DNA from: Fidelibacterota bacterium
GTDB lineage: Bacteria > Fidelibacterota > Fidelibacteria > Fidelibacterales > Fidelibacteraceae
Length of the DNA stretch: 6,052 bases
NCBI GenBank assembly: GCA_016937825.1
Contig: JAFGVT010000073.1
Span: forward strand, 1 to 6,052
Direction: 5' to 3'
The translations under genes and the position numbers were made by a program. The notes beneath the pieces were generated by a model. It had not been told where the DNA came from. It worked only from the letters and a program-made list of their open reading frames with translations, and searched no databases. Below are positions 1 to 5,573 of this stretch, piece after piece; the first letter of the stretch is position 1, and every line of letters starts with the position of its first letter.

Positions 1-434
1 ATGAACGAGGTCATCGAATAATCGATGGCTTTTTGCAGGGGCGAAAAGTCCGCGCGCACCTTGTCCGGCCCTCCGAAACCGGCGACCGGTTCCTTCAGGG
101 CGTCGTGATAGGCCTTCAGCCAGCCGGGATCGGCAATGCAGTCGCTGTCGATAAAAACGAAATACTCCCCTTTTGCATGCTCCATGCCGGTGTTGCGGGC
201 CGGGCCCGGACCGCGATGGTCCTGCCTGTAAAAGGAAAGGTTCAGCGTTCCCCGGGCGATCGTGTCATGAATGAAGGCTTCCGTGGCATCGGTGGACCCG
301 TCGTCAACAACAATAACCTCAAACGCGTTCTTCTCCAGGGTTTGTTCTTCCAGGGACGCGAGCAGTTCCCGGATCTCTCCGAGGCGGTTGAAGGTGGGGA
401 CGATAACGGAAAAGCGATAGGTAAATACGGTCAT
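1..434 (-). CDS. Family 2 glycosyltransferase, N-terminal part (cut by window edge)
   Basis: The first 144 residues of a GT-A fold, family 2 glycosyltransferase are visible; the rest lies beyond base 1. The protein opens with a beta strand and the motif VIVPTFN (residues 10-16). Next come VVDDGSTD (42-49), which in this family binds the nucleotide of the sugar donor, and FIDSDC (94-99), whose Asp-Ser-Asp is the DxD metal-binding motif. There is no signal peptide or early membrane segment, so this part is cytoplasmic. The ATG at 434-432 overlaps the TAA of the preceding transferase gene by one base (TAATG). No good Shine-Dalgarno sequence precedes it, which suggests translational coupling. The donor and acceptor sugars cannot be told from this fragment. 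The family call is secure; the pathway (surface polysaccharide or glycolipid assembly) is inferred from its neighbours. Confidence 0.9.
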   Translation of the reverse strand, partial: MTVFTYRFSVIVPTFNRLGEIRELLASLEEQTLEKNAFEVIVVDDGSTDATEAFIHDTIARGTLNLSFYRQDHRGPGPARNTGMEHAKGEYFVFIDSDCIADPGWLKAYHDALKEPVAGFGGPDKVRADFSPLQKAIDYSMTSF

Positions 435-1339
435 TACAGGGTTTTCTTTTTTGATTGATAAACGATCATTTCACCGATCAGCCCGATCGAGAACAGCTGA
501 ACGCCCAGTACGATCAGCAGAACGCCCAGGATCAACATGGCTAGGTGGGACTGGAAGGGTTCGCCGTACGCGTATTTGTAGATCAGCACCATGATCTCGA
601 CGACCGTTCCCGCGACGGCGGCTAAAAGTCCGAAAAATCCGAAAAAATGCATCGGGCGCAGGGTGAAGCGGCTCAGGAAAAAGATGGTCATAAAATCAAA
701 GAATCCCTTGAAGGTCCGGCTGAACCCGTATTTGCTGACACCGCTGGTCCGGGGATGGTGGGTCACCACGATCTCGGTCGTTTTAAACCCCTCCACCTTT
801 GCCAGCACGGGGATCCAGCGGTGCATTTCCCCGTAGAGCTTGATCGATTTGACCACCTCGCTCCGGTAGGCTTTCAGTCCGCAGTTGAAATCATGGATCT
901 TGATCCCGGACATGACCCGGGCGGCCCAGTTGAACAGCTTGGATGGCCAGCGTTTCGTGATGGGATCGTGCCGTTTTTTCTTCCAGCCGGAAACCACGTC
1001 CCAGCCTTCTTTCAGTTTTGCCAGCAGGGCGGGGATCTCGTTCGGGTCATCCTGCAGATCGCCGTCCATCGTGATCACGCTGGCTCCTTTCGCCGCATCG
1101 AAGCCGGCCTGAAGTCCGGCAGCTTTGCCTTTATTGCGGTGAAAATGAATGTGGGTGATCGCGGGCGACTGCGCCGCCATGGCGTCGCACAGGGCGGTGG
1201 TGCTGTCCGTCGACCCGTCGTTCACAAAGATGATCTCGCCGTCGAGTTTTTGCTGTTCAAAGACGGCAAGGACGCGCTTTGCCAGCTCCTGAACCGTCCC
1301 TTCCTCGTTATAAACCGGTACAACGACTGATACGTCCAT
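434..1339 (-). CDS. DPM1/GtrB-like polyprenyl-phosphate glycosyltransferase
   Basis: This 301-residue membrane-associated family 2 glycosyltransferase probably transfers a sugar from a nucleotide donor to a polyprenyl (undecaprenyl) phosphate at the inner face of the cytoplasmic membrane. Visible motifs are VVVPVYNEE (5-13), VNDGSTD (39-45) and MDGDLQDDP (91-99), which holds the DxD metal site. DFNCGLKAYR (150-159) and a GEMHRWIP block (170-177) are typical of the bacterial DPM1-like subgroup. Two hydrophobic segments follow, at about 232-254 and 266-289, as in GtrB and ArnC-type enzymes, and the protein ends in a basic tail. Length is normal for the subgroup. The ATG start is fixed by a GGAGGAG ribosome site 8 bases upstream and overlaps the TPR gene stop by one base (TAATG). 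The same overlap links it to the next transferase. The sugar carried is unknown. Hydrolase or synthase alternatives are unlikely given the motifs. Confidence 0.93.
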   Translation of the reverse strand: MDVSVVVPVYNEEGTVQELAKRVLAVFEQQKLDGEIIFVNDGSTDSTTALCDAMAAQSPAITHIHFHRNKGKAAGLQAGFDAAKGASVITMDGDLQDDPNEIPALLAKLKEGWDVVSGWKKKRHDPITKRWPSKLFNWAARVMSGIKIHDFNCGLKAYRSEVVKSIKLYGEMHRWIPVLAKVEGFKTTEIVVTHHPRTSGVSKYGFSRTFKGFFDFMTIFFLSRFTLRPMHFFGFFGLLAAVAGTVVEIMVLIYKYAYGEPFQSHLAMLILGVLLIVLGVQLFSIGLIGEMIVYQSKKKTL

Positions 1340-2916
1340 TATTTTAACTCCTCCAGTGCTTTTTTAACGATCGGGTTCCCGGGATCGAGCTCCAGGGATC
1401 GTTCATAGGCTTTCCGGGCTTCATCCGGGCGTTTCATTTCCGCCAGGATCCTTCCTTTATGATAGTAGACGTCGCTGCTGACGTCCGGATAACTCAGGGC
1501 CTTTTCAACCCACTTCAGGGCTTGCGCGAACTTCTTCTGCCGGAAAAGGATCCAGGCCTTCGTGTCGCAGTAGGCGGCGTTCTTTTCGTTCTTAAGCGCT
1601 TTGTCCGCCATGCGCAGGGCATCCGCAAGCCTCAGGTCCATCTGCGCCAGGGCATAGGCATAATTGTTCAGGATGGAACTGTTGCCGGGAGCTTCCCGCA
1701 GGATCTCGGCGTAGACCGAATCCGCCTGTGCGGGGCGTTCCGTTTCGATATAGATATTGGCCAGGTCTTCTTTGGCGCTGAGGTTCCCGGGATCATTCGC
1801 CAGCAGGTCCTTCAGCAGGCCTTCGGCGGCGAGAAAGTCGCCGGATTGCGCTCGGATCATGGCTTTCATGTGCAGCCAGCGGGATTCCGGACCCTGCCGC
1901 AGGATGGCCCGGTCGGCGATCTTTTCGGCGGTTTCGCGATCCCCTTTTTCCCAGAACCACAATCCGTAATGCATATAAAGGTCCGCGTTGTCCTCGGGAA
2001 AGGCTTCGCTGCGTTCAAAATAATACCATACCGAGTCGGCCTCGTTCCGCGCCATCGCGCTCATGCCCTGAAAATAGGGGATCCTGCCGCTCTCTTTCCA
2101 CCGGGGCTTGATCATTGCAAGCGCATCATCTGCTTTTTGGAAATTTCCGAACTGGAACTGATAATCAATGTATAGAAAATACGGGGCGAGCATTTCCGGC
2201 CTGCTCTCAAGCCAGCTTTCCAGTGCGCGCAGCATGCCCGGATAATCTTTGTTCTCAAAAAGGGAGCGAACCCAGAACTCGTACAGGTCGTTGTTCGGCG
2301 GGATCAGCGTGACCGCTTTTTCAAGGTAGGGCGGGACCTCGCGGATACGGCCGTTCTCGAAGAGGGTTTCCGCCGCATAGATATAGCTCCAGGCAATATC
2401 CGGCTCAAGGAGGATCATCCTGTCAAGAAGCGCCAGGGCGTCCTGATACCGCCCGCTTCGGCGGTAGCATTCCGCCAGGTTCCGCATCAGGCCGGGATCG
2501 TCCGGGTCGCCTTCGAACTGCCGTTCTAAAAGCGGGATCGCTTCTTCATAGCGCGATTCGCGCATGTAAAGCTCCGCAACGCGACTACCGGCCGTCGGAT
2601 CGCCCGGTTCCAGCGCCAGCGCTTTTTCAAAATACTCCGTCGCCAGCAGGTGTTTCCCCAGCAGGAGATAGCTCTCGCCGATCGCATTCAGGATGGTGGT
2701 CGTCGTGTCGTATTCCAGCGCGCGCCGGTATTCCATGTTTGCATAGCCGATATTTCCGGTGGAGCGGTATATTTCACCGTACATGAAATGAAGGATCCCC
2801 TGCGTGGGATATTTTTCCGGCTGCGGCGCGGGCGTTTCCGGGATCAGTTCGCGGGAAGCGCAGGAGACCAGGAACAGCAGGACGAAAACATAATATTTAC
2901 GTGATTTCTTGCTCAT
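1339..2916 (-). CDS. TPR-repeat lipoprotein (about 14 tandem TPRs)
   Basis: This 525-residue exported lipoprotein is made almost wholly of tetratricopeptide repeats. The N-terminus has basic residues (K3, K4, R6, K7), a hydrophobic stretch (8-17) and the lipobox LVSC with the lipidated Cys at position 19. Ala and Ser follow, with no Asp at +2, so outer-membrane sorting would be expected under the proteobacterial rule. A short Pro-rich linker (about 24-36) leads into roughly 14 consecutive 34-residue helix-turn-helix units that run to the C-terminus. Examples are the units around AEYFEKAL-type helices and the last unit containing YERSLELDPGNP. No enzymatic domain is seen, so a scaffold or assembly role at the envelope is likely. 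The open frame extends upstream to a GTG at 2964. I chose the ATG at 2916 because it places the signal sequence correctly. Its stop overlaps the downstream transferase start, so it probably assists the same glycan pathway; this is inference from context. Confidence 0.88.
   Translation of the reverse strand: MSKKSRKYYVFVLLFLVSCASRELIPETPAPQPEKYPTQGILHFMYGEIYRSTGNIGYANMEYRRALEYDTTTTILNAIGESYLLLGKHLLATEYFEKALALEPGDPTAGSRVAELYMRESRYEEAIPLLERQFEGDPDDPGLMRNLAECYRRSGRYQDALALLDRMILLEPDIAWSYIYAAETLFENGRIREVPPYLEKAVTLIPPNNDLYEFWVRSLFENKDYPGMLRALESWLESRPEMLAPYFLYIDYQFQFGNFQKADDALAMIKPRWKESGRIPYFQGMSAMARNEADSVWYYFERSEAFPEDNADLYMHYGLWFWEKGDRETAEKIADRAILRQGPESRWLHMKAMIRAQSGDFLAAEGLLKDLLANDPGNLSAKEDLANIYIETERPAQADSVYAEILREAPGNSSILNNYAYALAQMDLRLADALRMADKALKNEKNAAYCDTKAWILFRQKKFAQALKWVEKALSYPDVSSDVYYHKGRILAEMKRPDEARKAYERSLELDPGNPIVKKALEELK
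1348..1354 (-). promoter_or_regulatory. Ribosome binding site (GGAGGAG) of the DPM1-like gene
   Basis: The minus strand reads GGAGGAG eight bases before the ATG at 1339, inside the last codons of the TPR lipoprotein gene. It is the clearest Shine-Dalgarno sequence in the window and supports this ATG over later in-frame starts. Confidence 0.75.
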
Positions 2917-2922
2917 CGGCTT

Positions 2923-2958
2923 ATAATAACGATTATTTGATAATAATAAAACAGCAAA
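2923..2958 (-). promoter_or_regulatory. Possible promoter of the TPR lipoprotein gene
   Basis: A sharply AT-rich island lies just before the TPR gene start in otherwise GC-rich DNA. On the minus strand, TTTG (2958-2955) is followed after 19 bases by TAATCGTT (2935-2928), a weak match to the Bacteroidota -7 box TAnnTTTG. A sigma-70-like TATTAT (2928-2923) lies six bases before the ATG at 2916. Either would start transcription very close to the ATG. No Shine-Dalgarno sequence is present. The call is tentative because neither box pair is complete. Confidence 0.35.
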
Positions 2959-3075
2959 AAGCACGTGGCGGGGCTAAGCGGGAGATCACGCGGACGATCC
3001 CGGCCGGGGTTTGCAGATCAACCCGGATCGCCGCGTGTGTGCCGGCATTCTCCGGCGCACCCGAAAACATGTCAC
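2959..3075. other. Intergenic spacer with two imperfect hairpins, no gene
   Basis: I see no convincing gene in this GC-rich stretch between the terminator of the upstream block and the AT-rich island before the TPR gene. It holds two inverted repeats. One is GTGTGCCGG (3037-3045) facing CCGGCGCAC (3052-3060), with a six-base loop and one G.T pair. The other is CGATCC (2995-3000) plus GGGTT (3007-3011) facing AACCC plus GGATCG (3020-3030), with a six-base bulge on one side. Neither is followed by a T-run on either strand, so they are not ordinary terminators. Their role, if any, is unknown. Confidence 0.4.
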
Positions 3076-3104
3076 AAAACAAAACACCCCGGAGAACCGG
3101 GGTG
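3076..3104 (-). terminator. Intrinsic terminator after the zinc-ribbon gene
   Basis: On the minus strand a perfect 8-base-pair stem, CACCCCGG / CCGGGGTG with the four-base loop TTCT, is followed directly by TTTTGTTTT (3084-3076). It starts 23 bases after the zinc-ribbon gene stop. The T-rich tail lies only on the minus-strand side, which gives the direction. It should end transcription from the uppP-holA-sigma-antisigma-zinc-ribbon block and insulate the TPR gene. Confidence 0.9.
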
Positions 3105-3127
3105 AACGTTGTTTTAGAAAAAATTAT

Positions 3128-3319
3128 TTATTCGAAATAATCTTTCTTATTGCATCCGCAGATACCGACAACCTTTTGTTTGAACTTGTTGCTGCCGGCG
3201 GACCCTTTAACGCTCTCATAGTGCTTGACATATGAGATCGGCTGTCCGCATACGGGACAGGTTCTTCCGGTTTTCTCACGGTTGGCGATCTTTGCTCCGA
3301 AGCCTGCTGGTTTAGCCAT
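3128..3319 (-). CDS. 63-residue zinc-ribbon-like microprotein, function unknown
   Basis: This small, basic, probably cytoplasmic protein has CPVCG at residues 21-25 and a second cysteine pair, C54-G-C56, near the C-terminus. The four cysteines form a plausible zinc-binding ribbon of the form CxxC-x29-CxC. The N-terminus (MAKPAGFGAKIANREKTGR) is basic and the middle holds a Lys/Gly/Ser-rich loop, suggesting RNA, ribosome or protein binding, but I cannot assign a function. It is a real gene: a GGAGG site (3334-3330) lies 10 bases before the ATG, a promoter-like sequence lies just upstream and a strong terminator follows. It sits 66 bases after the anti-sigma gene, so it may be both co-transcribed and separately expressed. 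It does not match ribosomal L32, L33 or L36 patterns that I recognise. Confidence 0.85.
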   Translation of the reverse strand: MAKPAGFGAKIANREKTGRTCPVCGQPISYVKHYESVKGSAGSNKFKQKVVGICGCNKKDYFE

Positions 3320-3329
3320 ATTTTTACAA

Positions 3330-3334
3330 CCTCC
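3330..3334 (-). promoter_or_regulatory. Ribosome binding site (GGAGG) of the zinc-ribbon gene
   Basis: GGAGG on the minus strand, 10 bases before the ATG at 3319, within an otherwise AT-rich leader. It supports translation of this short frame. It is notable next to a Bacteroidota-type promoter, since Bacteroidota genes usually lack such sites. Confidence 0.65.
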
Positions 3335-3350
3335 GCTCTTTATTTGCGGG

Positions 3351-3381
3351 CAAATATAAGGAATTCTCGTCCAATTCCAAA
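3351..3381 (-). promoter_or_regulatory. Bacteroidota-type promoter of the zinc-ribbon gene
   Basis: The minus strand has TTTG (3381-3378), a 19-base spacer and TATATTTG (3358-3351). This fits the -33 TTTG / -7 TAnnTTTG pattern known for the primary sigma factor of Bacteroidota. The -7 box ends 31 bases before the ATG, leaving room for a short leader carrying the GGAGG ribosome site. The -33 box lies just after the anti-sigma stop codon (3386-3388). The match is exact at the conserved positions, but the motif is short. Confidence 0.6.
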
Positions 3382-3385
3382 TTAT

Positions 3386-3913
3386 TTATTCATTTACCAT
3401 CATTATCCGGCTGTTATAATCCGGATTCTTCACCCGGTTCGTGTCCGGGAGGGCTTTTTCTGCCGTCCCGCTTGCCTGTTCCGGACGTACCCCTGCGGCG
3501 GCGGCCGGAAGTGCGGCAGCCGGTTCAACGCTGCGGATACTTGCGGACGGAAACGATGCCGGAGAGCCCGGCAGCACCACCGAGGTATAGACGAACAGCG
3601 ACGTGGCAACGAACAGCAGGACCGCGGCAGCGACGGAAATGACCCGGGAATATTCATGAAAGACATGAATGAAAGGGCTTTCCTTCTGCTGCTTTTGCCG
3701 TTCTATCCGGGCCATGAGGCGGGATTCAAAGTCCGGGCGCGTGACAGGTTTCGGAAGCGTTCTTAAGGCATCCAGCAACTGTGCCATATCCCCCAGCTTT
3801 TCGCTGCAGGCCGGGCACTGTGCGAGATGTTCATTTGCTTCCTGTTTTTGTTTAGCGCTCAGATTTGATTCGATGTAGTCTGAAATGACCTTATCAAAAC
3901 TGTAACAATCCAT
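3386..3913 (-). CDS. Membrane anti-sigma factor with zinc-binding HC2 domain
   Basis: This 175-residue single-pass membrane protein probably binds and holds inactive the ECF sigma factor encoded just upstream. The cytoplasmic N-terminus carries the zinc-finger anti-sigma signature: Cys3, then His29-x3-Cys33-x2-Cys36. A helical linker follows, rich in Lys, Gln and Arg (about 60-80). One membrane segment spans about 90-112. The remaining 60 or so residues lie outside the membrane and are rich in Ala, Pro and Ser with no recognisable folded domain. The only in-frame ATG that keeps Cys3 is at 3913. Its GGAGG site (3930-3926) is 12 bases away, longer than ideal. Unlike many sigma/anti-sigma pairs, the gene does not overlap the sigma gene but is separated by 77 bases. 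Pairing with this sigma factor is inferred from adjacency. Confidence 0.9.
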   Translation of the reverse strand: MDCYSFDKVISDYIESNLSAKQKQEANEHLAQCPACSEKLGDMAQLLDALRTLPKPVTRPDFESRLMARIERQKQQKESPFIHVFHEYSRVISVAAAVLLFVATSLFVYTSVVLPGSPASFPSASIRSVEPAAALPAAAAGVRPEQASGTAEKALPDTNRVKNPDYNSRIMMVNE

Positions 3914-3925
3914 CGATACGCAATT

Positions 3926-3930
3926 CCTCC
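3926..3930 (-). promoter_or_regulatory. Ribosome binding site of the anti-sigma gene, widely spaced
   Basis: GGAGG on the minus strand lies 12 bases before the ATG at 3913. The spacing is longer than the usual 5-9 and may lower translation of the anti-sigma factor. No nearer in-frame start keeps the conserved Cys3. Confidence 0.5.
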
Positions 3931-3964
3931 AGCTTTATTGTACAAACACGTCTATAAAATCTCA

Positions 3965-3999
3965 GTCCGTAAAAAAGTTCCCGATGTTTTTTACCGGAC
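3965..3999 (-). repeat. Inverted repeat over the sigma gene stop codon
   Basis: On the minus strand GTCCGGTAAAAAA (3999-3987) faces TTTTTTACGGAC (3976-3965) across a ten-base loop. This gives 12 base pairs with one bulged G. The TAA stop of the sigma gene (3993-3991) is inside the left arm. There is no T-run after the right arm, so it is not a standard terminator, although the T6 in the right arm could favour partial termination. It may be a transcript-processing, pausing or translation-control element that sets the ratio of sigma to anti-sigma. The loop and right arm also contain GGAACTT (3981-3975), like an ECF -35 box. Confidence 0.55.
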
Positions 4000-4575
4000 C
4001 TTTAAATCCTTCAGGAGCTTTTGCAGCCGCAGGCGGCCCCGGTTGATGCGGCTTTTGACGGTTCCGATCGAAATGCCCAGTATCTGGCTGATCTCCTCAT
4101 AGGACAGCTGCTGGACTTCACGGAGAATGATGACCGTTTTGAACTGGTCCGGCAGCGTGTCGATCGCCTCCTGGATCTGTTTTTCCCCGTAATTCGAGGT
4201 GGTCTCTTTTTCAGGATCGAAATCCTCCGACGGTATCTCATATTCCGAGTCGTCATATCCCATGGTGTGGATGGAGACCACCCGGCGGCGTTTTAAGCGC
4301 CGGAGCTCGGATTTCGCGAGATTGGCGGCAATGGTAAAGATCCAGGTGCTGAATTTCGCGATCTCGCGGTACATGTGGGCGCTGGTATACAGTTTCATCA
4401 GCGTGTCCTGCACCACGTCCTCGGACTGCTCAAAGGAATTAAGGTAACGGTAAACAAAATTCAGCAGGCGGTCCTTGTAGCGTTTTACCAGTTCGATATA
4501 CGCACGCTCATCGCCCTGCTGAAAGCGGGCGACCAGTTCCTCGTCGGTGAATTTTATTTTTTCCTTATCCATCAT
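3991..4575 (-). CDS. ECF-family RNA polymerase sigma factor (RpoE-like)
   Basis: This 194-residue extracytoplasmic-function sigma factor redirects RNA polymerase to a stress or envelope regulon. Region 2 spans about 12-97, including the core-binding helix around SEDVVQDTLMKLY (51-63) and the -10-recognising segment FSTWIFTIAANLAKSELRRLKRR (positions 75-97). A short acidic linker (about 108-130) follows. Region 4 (about 134-190) has LPDQFKTVIILRE and the helix-turn-helix YEEISQILGISIGTVKSRINRGR (159-181) that reads the -35 box. Region 3 is absent, as expected for this class. Two adjacent ATGs exist: the first overlaps the holA TGA as ATGA, the second as TGATG. Either way translation is probably coupled to holA. 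The next gene encodes a zinc anti-sigma factor, which supports control by regulated release at the membrane. The regulon is unknown. Confidence 0.95.
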   Translation of the reverse strand: MMDKEKIKFTDEELVARFQQGDERAYIELVKRYKDRLLNFVYRYLNSFEQSEDVVQDTLMKLYTSAHMYREIAKFSTWIFTIAANLAKSELRRLKRRRVVSIHTMGYDDSEYEIPSEDFDPEKETTSNYGEKQIQEAIDTLPDQFKTVIILREVQQLSYEEISQILGISIGTVKSRINRGRLRLQKLLKDLKVR

Positions 4576-5567
4576 CCCGTTATTCCGTCAAGAGCTATCA
4601 TAAAATTACTGATCGGTTCGCAGCTTGTCGTCTTCAGCCGCCGGTCGGCGTCCACGAGGGCTCCGACGGCGCGCCGGAGCTGCGGCAGGGTAAAACGGGC
4701 GGCATTCATTTTTAGCTGGTCCAGTTGTTTCGGGCGGTACGCGCGCACGGCCTTGCCCAGGTCCGGCGACATCAGCAGACGCTGATCCTTCAGCATGATC
4801 AGCTTCCAGAGGAACTGATACAATGCCGTGATAAGATAGACCTCGCTGACCCCATTTTCAATTAAATTTTTACAGATCGCCACGGCGGAAGCTTTGTTCT
4901 TCTGTCCCACGGCATCCAGCAGATTGTCGATGTTGTAGGTTTTGGAATAGCCGCTGACCAGCAGGACGTCCTCTTTCCCGATCTCCTGCTTTTCCGGAAG
5001 ATAAATGTCGATCTTGTCAATTTCATTGCTCAGCTTTCCCAGGTCGGCGCCGACGCAGCGGATCAGTTCGCTGATCGCGGCGACATCGATATTCCGTTCG
5101 AGTTTCGAACAGTAGAGCCGGACCCAGGCGGGGATCTCGCTTTCAAAGGGCGTCGTGGTCATCAGAGTGACCGCCGATGCCTGGATCCGCTTATAGAGCG
5201 CGTTGCGGCCGTCGATCTCATCCGCGGTCAGGATCAGCACGTTCCCGGGTTCGGGCCGGTCCAGGTAGTTGTTCAGGATCTTCCTCGCGGAGGGCATCAG
5301 GCCTTTCGCCTGGTTGATCACACAGCACTTGGCGGACTGGAAAAGCGAGGTGCCGAACAGGATGTTCTGAAGTTCGCTTGCGTCGATCTCGGAGCCCGGA
5401 TAAAACCCGTAATCGTAGCGGATCCCTTTCTCCGTCAGGGCGCGGCGCAGGGTCTGGATCGCAAGGTCCCGCAAATAGAAATCGTTCCCGTACAGAAAGT
5501 ATACCGGTTTGATATTCCCGTTCCCGATGTTCCCGATCTCATGGTCAAAATCGCTGAGCCAGCTCAT
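4572..5567 (-). CDS. holA: DNA polymerase III delta subunit (clamp loader)
   Basis: This 331-residue protein is the delta subunit of the replicative clamp loader, the part that opens the beta sliding clamp so it can be placed on primed DNA. The N-terminal signature PVYFLYGNDFYLRD (21-34) is characteristic; the domain is AAA+-like but has no Walker A motif, as usual for delta. The region with LFGTSLFQSAKCCVIN (70-85) corresponds to the segment that contacts the clamp. LSNEIDKIDIY (about 179-189) and the helical collar domain at the C-terminus (about 205-325, with LITALYQFLWKLIMLKD) also fit the family. Length is normal. The ATG at 5567 lies 6 bases after the uppP stop with no good ribosome site, suggesting coupled translation. 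The gene ends inside the sigma factor start. The function is housekeeping, so its placement in an envelope-related operon is probably incidental. Confidence 0.94.
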   Translation of the reverse strand: MSWLSDFDHEIGNIGNGNIKPVYFLYGNDFYLRDLAIQTLRRALTEKGIRYDYGFYPGSEIDASELQNILFGTSLFQSAKCCVINQAKGLMPSARKILNNYLDRPEPGNVLILTADEIDGRNALYKRIQASAVTLMTTTPFESEIPAWVRLYCSKLERNIDVAAISELIRCVGADLGKLSNEIDKIDIYLPEKQEIGKEDVLLVSGYSKTYNIDNLLDAVGQKNKASAVAICKNLIENGVSEVYLITALYQFLWKLIMLKDQRLLMSPDLGKAVRAYRPKQLDQLKMNAARFTLPQLRRAVGALVDADRRLKTTSCEPISNFMIALDGITG

Positions 5568-5573
5568 GAAATA

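Noticed and set aside
647..1330. Long plus-strand open frame (227 residues) opposite the DPM1-like transferase gene
   Set aside because: It is the antisense shadow of a gene with unmistakable glycosyltransferase motifs; its translation shows no known motif and no start signal.
1459..2175. Plus-strand open frame of 238 residues opposite the TPR gene
   Set aside because: The repetitive TPR coding sequence gives a stop-poor opposite strand. The product has no recognisable domain and no ribosome site.
3037..3060. GC-rich hairpin considered as a second terminator
   Set aside because: No T-rich run follows on either strand, and a complete intrinsic terminator already lies at 3104-3076.
2901..3140. 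Open frame of 79 residues on the plus strand covering the whole spacer between the zinc-ribbon and TPR genes
   Set aside because: It runs antisense through the TPR gene start, the AT-rich promoter-like island and the terminator hairpin. It has no ribosome site and a residue mix typical of chance translation.
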